64,000 nucleotides of DNA. Source: Flectonema sp. DT1601 (lineage: Eukaryota; Euglenozoa; Diplonemea; Diplonemida; Diplonemidae). The translations under genes were made by a program, and so were the position numbers. The notes beneath the pieces are model-generated. The model made no database searches and was not told where the DNA came from. It saw only the letters and a list, made by a program, of their open reading frames with translations. This document shows, piece by piece, positions 9,689-20,500 of this stretch (position 1 is its first letter; the number at the start of each line of letters is the position of its first letter). The stretch spans positions 186,001 to 250,000 of the forward strand of contig OZ025816.1 in the NCBI GenBank assembly GCA_964019425.1, given 5' to 3'.

Positions 9689-10537
9689 TTACGCACTTTT
9701 CGCGTCTACTTCGTCGTCTTCATACTCGATCTTCAAACCCTCATCCTTGTTACTATTTTCTAAGGATTCTATTACCTCACGAGCTATTGTAAAATATGGA
9801 GGGGCGAGTCTGTGGCCATTCTCTCCCAGATGTGTTACAGGGTGGCCGGAATCCGCACCAGAACGGTTTTCAGTGTCCAGAGGGATTGAACCCAAGAATG
9901 GAATACCAAACGACTCGGCAATCTCACGAGAGTTCCCTTCTTTCCCAAAGATGAAATGTTTGCTGCTGCAGTCTGGACATATAAAATATGACATGTTTTC
10001 AACAAGTCCAAGCATAGGAACATTTACTGTAGAGAACATATCCATACCTCTGGCAGTGTCCATAGTGGCTATTTCTTGAGGAGTTGTTACGATGACAGCC
10101 CCGTCAATATTAAGTTTCTGAGTAATTGTTAAATGAACATCATGAGTACCTGGTGGGAGATCGATAACTAAAATGTCTAAGTCACCCCAATCAACAGACT
10201 GCAGTAGCTGTGTTACCTGTTGTGACATAAGAGGACCTCTTGTCACCATTGATTGCCTGCCCGATAATAACATTCCAAAAGATATTGCTTTGATACCAAA
10301 GTTTTGTGGTGGGATCATTTTACCTTCGGCAGTTCCTTTTATCCCTTGTAACTTATGCATGTTTAACATTTTATGTATAGAAGGTCCTTGTATGTCGGCA
10401 TCCAATAGACCAGTGACCTTACCGAGATTCTTAAACGCTAAGGCTAAGTTTACTGCTGTTGTTGATTTACCAACACCACCTTTACACGATGATACAGCCA
10501 CGATGTGTCTAACTCCTTTTAAAAATTGCTCGTTCAT
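9689..10537 (-). CDS. Mrp/NBP35-family P-loop ATPase, NUBPL (Ind1)-like iron-sulfur carrier
   Basis: The protein has 282 residues. A deviant Walker A motif CKGGVGKST lies at 18-26, a D-x-D-x-x-G-P switch (DADIQGPS) follows, and the Walker B region is DILVIDLPPGT. The paired cysteines C187 and C190 (CPDC) that bind a bridging 4Fe-4S cluster in a dimer are present. In the family these proteins deliver clusters to target enzymes; NUBPL/Ind1 members serve complex I assembly in mitochondria. The conserved core begins almost at residue 1, so no targeting presequence is visible. It may be a cytosolic or Mrp-type member, or a 5' exon is missing. A 26-base A-run directly abuts the ATG. Confidence 0.93.
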   Translation of the reverse strand: MNEQFLKGVRHIVAVSSCKGGVGKSTTAVNLALAFKNLGKVTGLLDADIQGPSIHKMLNMHKLQGIKGTAEGKMIPPQNFGIKAISFGMLLSGRQSMVTRGPLMSQQVTQLLQSVDWGDLDILVIDLPPGTHDVHLTITQKLNIDGAVIVTTPQEIATMDTARGMDMFSTVNVPMLGLVENMSYFICPDCSSKHFIFGKEGNSREIAESFGIPFLGSIPLDTENRSGADSGHPVTHLGENGHRLAPPYFTIAREVIESLENSNKDEGLKIEYEDDEVDAKSA

Positions 10538-10563
10538 TTTTTTTTTTTTTTTTTTTTTTTTTT
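10538..10563 (-). promoter_or_regulatory. Poly(A) leader abutting a start codon
   Basis: 26 consecutive A (minus strand) lie directly before the ATG of the NUBPL-like gene. Shorter A-runs precede the PHD, PSP1 and tiny-protein starts. It may act as an unstructured leader for initiation; this is inferred. Confidence 0.4.
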
Positions 10564-11296
10564 GGTATTGTACTGCTTTTTTTTTATGAAAAAACCATTA
10601 AATGAAAATGAGAGTATTGCGAATTGTGCTGTAGTTTGCCAGCCCACTTCCTTCATAAAAGTATACCTAAAGATAACATAGAGAGGTTAATATTTAATAT
10701 CACTATCTACACTGACGCTACTTAGGAGTTTAAGATGATTTGCAGGATTACTATTTCCCTCAAGTAGACAAAAGGAGGAGGAAAAAAGAAGAAAAAAAAA
10801 AGAAAAAAGAAGGAGAAATAACGAAAAGGGCCGAGCATTGCTCACATTCCACAAAAAATAATATCCCAAAAGACTAAACAAAAAAACGCCACGTCACACT
10901 TGCATTAAAAAGCATTTCTTTTATTAATCTTAAAAGAGGTGACTCACGCTGACTAAAGTTAATCATTGCAATTGTGTAGTCTTCTATCACAGTAAACTCA
11001 ACAAACGAGTTTACATCATTCAAAAAAAGTACTTAAACTCTTCCGAAGGGCGCGTCGCATCGCATCACTCAGGCACGATTGCGCGTATCTATCATTACTC
11101 ACCTTTTCTTTGTTCCTTTTTCTTTTTTTCTCCCTTCTTCCTCCCCCACTATCAATTTTTTTTTTTTTTTTTTCCTGCTTCAAATTCTTTCGCATTTTTT
11201 TTTTTTTTCGCATAAACAAAAAAAAAGTTGTTTTTTTTTTTTTTTTTTTTTTTTTGACCTCGTCGATATATATTTTTTTTTTTTTTTGTCATCTTT

Positions 11297-11321
11297 ATCA
11301 GATAGCCTTAGGCAATCTGAT
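11297..11321. other. Imperfect 11-bp hairpin
   Basis: ATCAGAT-A-GCC and GGC-A-ATCTGAT flank a TTA loop, with a single A-A mismatch. Function unknown. Confidence 0.4.
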
Positions 11322-12087
11322 GAAAAGGCCACATAAAAACAGAAATAGTGTCATCCGCAAAAGGACGCCGCTTAACACCAAAAAAAAAAAAAAAAAAGAC
11401 ACCTACGAGTTCATCATAGACAGAGTATTCAACTTTTTCGTTGGGTATTTTTTTTTATCAAATAAAGGAGTAAAAACAGAGAAGTAAAACAGAAGAGAAA
11501 TGGTAAAAGAAAAATAAATAAAAAAAAAGATCATTCGTTTACCGCAGGGTGGGATGAAAACGTTTGTCTTTGAATATGAAGGACGTTTAGCGTAACTATC
11601 ACTTTCTTGGAACATGAAGACAACAACAAAAAAAAAAAAAAAAAAACGACATAGCACAATTAGTGAGCATAAGGAGTACTGTGTCAGATAATTCGACAAC
11701 AGAAGGTGTATAAATAATGGAATACATTGAGCTGTAGCATAACTCATATTGACGTAGAGATACTTATTATAAATATCCAAGCAAATGGCTGATCCATCAG
11801 TGTGACAGACTTCAGCAATCTTTTTTTGTTCCTCCGGCAAAAGAAATACACCCAGAGAAGAACCTGTGGTGAATGGGGGTAATAAGAGTTTAGAAATGGG
11901 GATTTGGTTAGGCAAGGAAAATCTCCATATTTTCATAGCAGGCGTGAAAGAGATGGCGTTGCTCCCTTTCTGACACCTCCCAGAACTAAAAAAGAGATAA
12001 CCAAATTAAATAGTTTCCTTCAAGAACGCATGTTTCTTTAATAGAACTCATGTCGTACCATCGCATCGCTGAGAAGATCAAGAGAAA

Positions 12088-12113
12088 CCCCCCCCCCCCC
12101 CCCGGGCCCCCCC
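12088..12113. repeat. C-run, GGG, C-run
   Basis: Sixteen C, then GGG, then seven C in an otherwise AT-rich spacer. The minus strand can form G-quadruplex-like structures. The exact length may be affected by sequencing error. Confidence 0.5.
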
Positions 12114-12391
12114 ACGTCAGGGTTTCTACAATAGAATATCAATATGGTTACGAGAAACGAGTGCACTAACCGCCTGCAGAGAACAAAACAAGTCAATTAA
12201 CTTTTTTTTTTTGAGCAGGGACGTTAAAAAGGTTAGAGCACTCACCAACAAACAACGAAAAACGAAAACCCAAAACAAGATAACTAGGAGAATCGAAATT
12301 TTTACCAACCTTTACCAAACAACCAACAAAGGCACTGATTACATGTCAGCTGTTCTTTTTTCACTCGTAAGAGAGCTACTTAAGTTGGAAG

Positions 12392-12498
12392 GGTTGAATG
12401 TTTGAATTTGTAAAATACAACTGTTTTGTATCACATTAACATAAAACGATAATTTAACATCTGTTAAGAATACAGTGACTAGGGTGATGCTTAAGTTG
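12392..12498 (+). repeat. Dispersed repeat, copy 1
   Basis: About 105 bases similar to 29592-29720 and 34484-34610. Shared blocks include GATAATTTAACAT and TGACTAGGGTGATGC. This copy is the most divergent and lacks the last block. Confidence 0.6.
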
Positions 12499-12915
12499 GG
12501 GAGATTTGATTCGATAAGATCCGAAAAGATGGGGAGGGGTTAAACAAAAATACAAAAAAAAAAAAATGCAAATACGATTTCTGACTTCGATTCAGTAATT
12601 ATAGCAACAAGACGCAGGATCGGCTTACAGGGTTTTACCCACCAGTAGCTGGCCGTCATCAATAAAAGGACAAGCGATCACTCATGTCAGCAGTGAGGGT
12701 TCTAATCCTATGCCATGCATTTTTTTAAGTTAAAAAACTACGGGTAGCTGAACATAAAGAGGAAACAAAAAGAATCTTCATAAACAAAAGTACTTCTTTT
12801 AGATACGAAGATGAAAAATAGTTTACTTTTTTTCGTTATTTTTTATTCTCTGTTCTCTTCTGAAAAAAAATAAAATAAAGGGTGGGGGTATATTGATATG
12901 TTTTTTTTTTTTTAG

Positions 12916-12989
12916 ATGTTACCACTGAATGGAAAGCTAATAAGAAACGAATGGAAGCTATGAAAGCCTCACAGTTCGATAAAAAGTAA
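12916..12989 (+). other. Possible terminal exon on the plus strand
   Basis: A T13-AG tract is followed by 24 codons rich in charged residues (VTTEWKANKKRMEAMKASQF) and a TAA stop. This looks like the last exon of a plus-strand gene, but no upstream exon or donor could be identified, and it would be the only plus-strand gene here. Confidence 0.25.
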
Positions 12990-13343
12990 TTTCAGTTTAT
13001 CTTTATCGCGGCGACATTTCCTTTCGTTTCTCAAGTTCCCAACAGATATATCTCCGTCGTTAATGAGCAATTCACTTGTTTTTTTTTTTTTTATTTCTTC
13101 ATCACAAGTATTGTTTAACTCGGAATAGTTTTAATTTTTTTTTCTCTCGTGCTGGAAAGTTTTTTTTTTTTTAAATGCAAAAATGAAAAAGAAAACCTTT
13201 AATGAGTCCCTTGGTATACTGCAAGTTGTTTATATCGCAGCATGTAGTCGTAAAAAAAAAAAAAAAAACTAAGAAATTGCGTTTCAATCGTTTTTTTTTT
13301 ATAATAAATTTATGGAGCGTTTCATTCCATCTACTGAACGATG

Positions 13344-13376
<33 letters not shown>

Positions 13377-14365
13377 CTGTTACCAAAAAAAAAAAAAAAA
13401 AAAAAAAAAAAACACTTTTATACGATTCCAGTTTCTAATCAATTTCCCTTCGTATTACGCGGGTTCATTTTATATTTTCCTTTTTTTTTTTTTTTTTTCG
13501 GGTGCCCATGAATTGTTGAGGAAACGTTTTTTTTTTTTTTTTTTTTCAACATTCCCCCCCCCCCAAAGTTGTCATATTACCGTTCCTTTACTAGCTACAC
13601 ATACTACGTCAGCATCTACAAAAAACCGTTTGCTTTGAAAAAAAAAAAAAAAAAAAAAGCAAGAAAGCGAACGAAAAAAATGAACAGAACAACAAATCCA
13701 CAATGAATAATAATAGCAAAAAGAAGAAAAAAAAAAAAAGAAACAAAAGCAACGGTAGTGGAGATTGTGAAGATCTGGAGATTGTGAAGATCTAAAAAGA
13801 TATTATAAGTAAGTAACGATTCCATAATTATTCCTTTTTTTTTTTTTTTTTTGAAGTCATGTTTTTTTTTTTTTTTTTTTTTAAAAAAAACTCTCCACCT
13901 GAAAACCACTTAAAAAAGATGTAACGCAAAGTACCAAAACTGGGAAAGGAGAAAGACATGACGCACGTAGCAAATTCGAGCGGGATACGGGTCGAACGTG
14001 CACCCAACAAAGGGGTAACCTTGACAAATGTCCGCGAAAATTCTTTGTTTTTTTTTCTCTTCTTTTTTTTCCTCCTTCTAAAGTCATAAGTACTTCGAAC
14101 ATGAGTAATTAATATAAAAAGCAGCTGACGACCATAGAATTTGTGTTACAAGAACAAGATGAAAACAAAAAACAAAAAAAAAATAATAACAATAAATAAA
14201 ATATTTCAAAAACTATTTTCGAAGGTTAAGATTTCATTTGTGTCACAAGACAAAAAAAAAAAAAAACACGCGTAACGATCACAGTCAATGAAATATACCA
14301 ACAAGAGAATGAGGATGTAACGCACGATTACATTTGGAAATCGATAGCCGCCGAAGCCACAATTT

Positions 14366-14387
14366 TTTTTGATAAGCTTATCAAAAA
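14366..14387. other. 22-base perfect palindrome downstream of D1
   Basis: TTTTTGATAAG is followed directly by its exact reverse complement, about 140 bases past the D1 stop. It could form a hairpin in the 3' untranslated region. Role unknown. Confidence 0.5.
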
Positions 14388-14523
14388 GAATAACAATGAA
14401 ACCTTCGAGAGTTGAACCACAAAACAGAAAAAATGGTAACCAGACCTTAGGCCTGGTATAGGTATTCCATCACCGAATTCTTTGATGAAAAGTTATTAGC
14501 AATAAGTTTTAATCAGCTTCTCC

Positions 14524-17500
14524 TCAGACCTTAACGTTTGTAGTATTTTCACTATTGTACTGTGAGAGTGAAGGGCTCATTTCCTCGTCCTTAAGGCCGA
14601 GTTCCTCAGCTTGGTCAACTATTTCCATAAAGTCGTCCAATGGCATCTCCTCCTGCTTCCTCTTTCTCATTAGGAAGACTGCCACTACACCGCAACATAT
14701 CAAAATCACAAGAAGTGCAATAATCAGAATCCACCACCAGTCAAAACCACCACTACTGTCGTCTCCTGTACCGGCGCCATTAGCATTGGCAGGATTTGGT
14801 GTCAACCCACCACCACCAGGGGCAGTTGTCGGCGGTGCTACAGTTGGTGGAACACCTGGTCTCATTGTTGGCTGTGCGGTCGGTGCTACAGTTGGTGGAA
14901 CACCTGGTCTCATTGTTGGCTGTGCGGTCGGTACTGCAGTTGGTGGAACACCCGGCATACCAGGCTGAGCTGTAGGAATCACACCAGGAGTCATAGTTGG
15001 CACAACGGTTGGCGGAACACCAGGAGTCATAGTTGGCACAACGGTTGGCGGAACACCAGGAGTCATAGTTGGCACAACGGTTGGAGGTACACCAGGAGTC
15101 ATAGTTGGCACAACGGTTGGAGGTACACCAGGAGCCATAGTTGGCACAACGGTTGGAGGAACACCGGGAGTCATAGTTGGCACAACGGTTGGCGGAACAC
15201 CAGGAGTCATAGTTGGCACAACGGTTGGCGGAACACCAGGAGTCATAGTTGGCACAACGGTTGGAGGTACACCAGGAGTCATAGTTGGCACAACGGTTGG
15301 AGGTACACCAGGAGCCATAGTTGGCACAACGGTTGGAGGAACACCGGGAGTCATAGTTGGCACAACGGTTGGCGGAACACCAGGAGTCATAGTTGGCACA
15401 ACGGTTGGAGGTACACCAGGAGCCATAGTTGGCACAACGGTTGGCGGAACACCAGGAGCCATAGTTGGCACAACGGTTGGAGGAACACCGGGAGTCATAG
15501 TTGGCACAACGGTTGGCGGAACACCAGGAGTCATAGTTGGCACAACGGTTGGAGATACACCAGGAGCCATAGTTGGCACAACGGTTGGAGGAACACCGGG
15601 AGTCATAGTTGGCACAACGGTTGGCGGAACACCCGGAGTCATAGTTGGCACAACGGTTGGAGGTACACCAGGAGCCATAGTTGGCACAACGGTTGGCGGA
15701 ACACCAGGAGCCATGGTTGGCACAGTAGTTGGAGGTACACCAGGAACCATAGTTGGCACAACAGTTAGAGGAACACCAGGAACCATAGTTGGCACAACGG
15801 TTGGAGGTACACCAGGAGCCATAGTTGGCACAACGGTTGGCGGAACACCAGGAGCCATGGTTGGCACAGTAGTTGGAGGTACACCAGGAACCATAGTTGG
15901 CACAACGGTTGGAGGTACACCAGGAGCCATGGTTGGCACAGTAGTTGGAGGTACACCAGGAGTCATAGTTGGCACAACAGTTGGAGGAACACCAGGAGCC
16001 ATAGTTGGCACAACGGTTGGAGGTACACCAGGAGTCATAGTTGGCACAACGGTTGGAGGTACACCAGGAGCCATGGTTGGCACAGTAGTTGGAGGAACAC
16101 CAGGAGCCATAGTTGGCACAACGGTTGGAGGTACACCCGGAACCATAGTTGGCACAAGGGTCGGAACATTTGTTGGCGGAACACCAGGAACCGCAGTTGG
16201 CACAAGGGTCGGAACATTTGTTGGCGGAACACCAGGAACCATAGTTGGCACAAGGGTCGGAACATTTGTTGGCGGAACACCAGGCGCCATAGTCGGCACG
16301 GCTGTAGGAACTGCAGTCGGGACCGCTGTAGGAACCCCCGTAGTCGGGCAAGCTACAAAAGTAATTGGAACCCTAGCCCTTCCAGTAGGTCCGTGGTTTT
16401 GCATGGTTGCAAGATTATTCGCTCCAGTCGCAGTGACAATACCGAAATTACCGGCAGCAAGGATCAAGTCATTTGCTGCATCACCTGTGTTGAGGAGTCT
16501 CCAGAACGTCGCGCTTACAGTTCCACCCGAGCTCATAAAAGACTCAGTGGTGACATCTCTGGTTGGGTTGGCTTCTAATGGCGGCGCTCCGGTTGGGAAA
16601 CTATTAATCACTTGCATGTCTTGAACTGCAGTTCCCGTTGAATCCCATCCGATTGGATAGATGCCCAACATGTTACCACTCACACCAGCAGCTCTGAATC
16701 CGAGTGATCCCCAGAAAGTTCCAGTCCCAGTGTTGGCGATAGTGAAACGAATAGCATCTTGACCAGCTGATGTTCCGAATTCATAAGAAGCAGTAAGTGC
16801 TGCATTGTTTGTGGTAATAGTAGTGACAGGTCCACATGGTGAAAAACTGCTCGGTGATGCTGTTGGAACCGCTGTTGGTACCAATGTAGGCACAGAAGTG
16901 GGTATAGCTGTTGGCACCGCTGTAGGAACCACTGTTGGTGGAACACCAGGAATTGCTGTAGGCACAGCTGTTGGAACTGCCGTTGGAACTGCTGTTGGTA
17001 CCGCTGTTGGCACAGCTGTTGGAACTGCTGTCGGTGGAACACCAGGAATTGCAGTAGGCACAGCTGTTGGAACTGCCGTTGGAACTGCTGTTGGTACCGC
17101 TGTTGGCACAGCTGTTGGAACTGCTGTCGGTGGAACACCAGGAATTGCAGTAGGCACAGCTGTTGGAACTGCCGTTGGAACTGCTGTTGGTACCGCTGTT
17201 GGCACAGCTGTTGGAACTGCTGTCGGTGGAACACCAGGAATTGCAGTAGGCACAGCTGTTGGAACTGCCGTCGGAACTGCTGTTGGTACCGCTGTTGGCA
17301 CTGCTGTTGGAACTGCTGTAGGTGGAACACCAGGAATTGCAGTAGGCACAGCTGTTGGAACTGCCGTTGGAACTGCTGTTGGTACCGCTGTTGGCACAGC
17401 TGTTGGAACTGCTGTCGGTGGAACACCAGGAATTGCAGTAGGCACTGCTGTTGGAACTGCCGTTGGAACTGCTGTTGGAACTGCTGTAGGTGGAACACTA

Positions 17501-20500
17501 GGAATTGCAGTAGGCACCGCTGTTGGAACTGCCGTTGGAACTGCTGTTGGTACCGCTGTTGGCACAGCTGTTGGAACTGCTGTCGGTGGAACACCAGGAA
17601 TTGCAGTAGGCACTGCTGTTGGAACTGCCGTTGGAACTGCTGTTGGAACTGCTGTAGGTGGAACACTAGGAATTGCAGTAGGCACCGCTGTTGGAACTGC
17701 CGTTGGAACTGCTGTTGGTACCGCTGTTGGCACTGCTGTTGGAACTGCTGTAGGTGGAACACCAGGAATTGCAGTAGGCACCGCTGTTGGAACTGCCGTT
17801 GGAACTGCTGTTGGAACTGCTGTCGGTGGAACACCAGGAATTGCAGTAGGCACTGCTGTTGGAACTGCCGTTGGAACTGCTGTTGGTACCGCTGTTGGAA
17901 CTGCTGTAGGTGGAACACCAGGAATTGCAGTAGGCACTGCTGTTGGAACTGCCGTTGGAACTGCTGTTGGTACCGCTGTTGGCACTGCTGTTGGAACTGC
18001 TGTAGGTGGAACACCAGGAATTGCAGTAGGCACCGCTGTTGGAACTGCCGTTGGAACTGCTGTTGGAACTGCTGTCGGTGGAACACCAGGAATTGCAGTA
18101 GGCACTGCTGTTGGAACTGCCGTTGGAACTGCTGTTGGAACTGCCGTTGGAACTGCTGTCGGTACCGCCGTCGGAACTGCTGTTGGCACAGCTGTTGGAA
18201 CTGCTGTCGGTGGAACACCAGGAATTGCAGTAGGCACTGCTGTTGGAACTGCCGTTGGAACTGCTGTTGGTACAGCTGTTGGAACTGCTGTTGGAACTGC
18301 TGTTGGTACCGCTGTTGGAACTGCTGTTGGCACAGCTGTTGGAACTGCTGTCGGTGGAACACCAGGAATTGCAGTAGGCACTGCTGTTGGAACTGCCGTT
18401 GGAACTGCTGTTGGTACAGCTGTTGGAACTGCTGTTGGAACTGCTGTTGGAACTGCTGTTGGTACCGCTGTTGGAACTGCTGTTGGCACAGCTGTTGGAA
18501 CTGCTGTCGGTGGAACACCAGGAATTGCAGTAGGCACTGCTGTTGGCACCGCTGTTGGCACCGCTGTTGGCACCGCTGTTGGCACCGCTGTTGGCACCGC
18601 TGTTGGCACCGCTGTTGGCACCGCTGTTGGCACCGCTGTTGGCACCGCTGTTGGCACCGCTGTTGGCACCGCTGTTGGCACCGCTGTTGGCACCGCTGTT
18701 GGCACCGCTGTTGGCACCGCTGTTGGCACCGCTGTTGGCACCGCTGTTGGCACCGCTGTTGGCACCGCTGTTGGCACCGCTGTTGGCACCGCTGTTGGCA
18801 CCGCTGTTGGCACCGCTGTTGGCACCGCTGTTGGCACCGCTGTTGGCACCGCTGTTGGAACTGCCGTTGGAACTGCTGTAGGAACTGCAGTAGTTGGGCA
18901 AGCTACAAAAGTAATTGGAACCGTAGCCCTTCCAGTAGGTCCGTGGTTTTGCATGGTTGCAAGATTATTCGCTCCAGTCGCAGTGACAATACCGAAATTA
19001 CCGGCAGCAAGGATCAAGTCATTTGCTGCATCACCCGTGTTGAGGAGTCTCCAGAACGTCGCGCTTACAGTTCCACCCGAGCTCATAAAAGATTCAGTGG
19101 TGACATCTCTGGTGGGGTTGGCTTCAAGTGGTGGTGCTCCAGTTGGGATAGCATTAATCAATTGCATGTCTTGAACTGCAGTTCCCGTTGAATCCCATCC
19201 GATTGGATAGATGCCCCGCATGTTACCACTCACACCAGCAGCTCTGAATCCGAGTGATCCCCAGAAAGTTCCAGTCCCAGTGTTGGCGATGGTGAAACGA
19301 ATAGCATCTTGACCAGCTGATGTTCCGAATTCATAAGAAACAGTAAGTGCTGCATTGTTTGTGGTAATAGTAGTGACAGGTCCACAAGGAGAGAAACCAG
19401 TTGGAACCGCTGTTGGCACCGCTGTTGGCACCGCTGTTGGCACCGCTGTTGGCACCGCTGTTGGCACCGCTGTTGGCACCGCTGTTGGCACCGCTGTTGG
19501 CACCGCTGTTGGCACCGCTGTTGGCACCGCTGTTGGCACCGCAGTTGGAACTGCTGTAGGAACCGCTGTAGGAACCGCTGTAGGAACCGCTGTAGGAACT
19601 GCAGTAGTTGGGCAAGCTACAAAAGTAATTGGAACCGTAGCCCTTCCAGTAGGTCCGTGGTTTTGCATGGTTGCAAGATTATTCGCTCCAGTCGCAGTGA
19701 CAATACCGAAATTACCGGCAGCAAGGATCAAGTCATTTGCTGCATCACCTGTGTTGAGGAGTCTCCAGAACGTCGCGCTTACAGTTCCACCCGAGCTCAT
19801 AAAAGATTCAGTGGTGACATCTCTGGTGGGGTTGGCTTCAAGTGGTGGTGCTCCAGTTGGGATAGCATTAATCAATTGCATGTCTTGAACTGCAGTTCCC
19901 GTTGAATCCCATCCGATTGGATAGATGCCCCGCATGTTACCACTCACACCAGCAGCTCTGAATCCGAGTGATCCCCAGAAAGTTCCAGTCCCAGTGTTGG
20001 CGATGGTGAAACGAATAGCATCTTGACCAGCTGATGTTCCGAATTCATAAGAAACAGTAAGTGCTGCATTGTTTGTGGTAATAGTAGTGACAGGTCCACA
20101 AGGAGAGAAACCAGTTGGAACCGCTGTTGGCACCGCTGTTGGCACCGCTGTTGGAACCGCTGTTGGCACCGCTGTTGGAACTGCCGTTGGAACTGCCGTT
20201 GGAACTGCCGTTGGAACTGCCGTTGGAACTGCCGTTGGAACTGCTGTAGGAACTGCAGTAGTTGGGCAAGCTACAAAAGTAATTGGAACCGTAGCCCTTC
20301 CAGTAGGTCCGTGGTTTTGCATGGTTGCAAGATTATTCGCTCCAGTCGCAGTGACAATACCGAAATTACCGGCAGCAAGGATCAAGTCATTTGCTGCATC
20401 ACCTGTGTTGAGGAGTCTCCAGAACGTCGCGCTTACAGTTCCACCCGAGCTCATAAAAGACTCAGTGGTGACATCTCTGGTGGGGTTGGCTTCAAGTGGT

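Larger units (their letters stand above)
10564..14523. other. 4-kb AT-rich spacer
   Basis: Dense A and T runs, e.g. 13381-13412 and 13835-13882. It contains a C-run near 12088, a hairpin near 11297, a dispersed repeat copy, one possible plus-strand exon and a palindrome, listed separately. A minus-strand open frame with an ATG at 11936 keeps normal composition for about 95 codons (SLGVFLLPEEQKKIAEVC region) before running into low complexity. It follows a T-rich tract plus AG and might be an exon, but I do not call it. Confidence 0.4.

Noticed and set aside
12600-12730. GGTTCTAATCC followed by a T-run, resembling a pol III B-box and terminator
   Set aside because: No acceptor or anticodon stems can be formed. 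One box alone is not enough.
14780-18518. Minus-strand alternative frames of 523 and 612 codons rich in Cys/Ser/Tyr/Asn or Gln/Phe
   Set aside because: Frame-shifted readings of the same D1 repeat arrays. They lack a signal peptide or a real domain.
16805-19174. Long plus-strand open frame rich in VGTA repeats
   Set aside because: It is the antisense of the D1 AVPT array and DOMON domains. The 12-base period keeps all frames open. The same holds for the plus-strand 129-149 codon frames inside D4 and D5.
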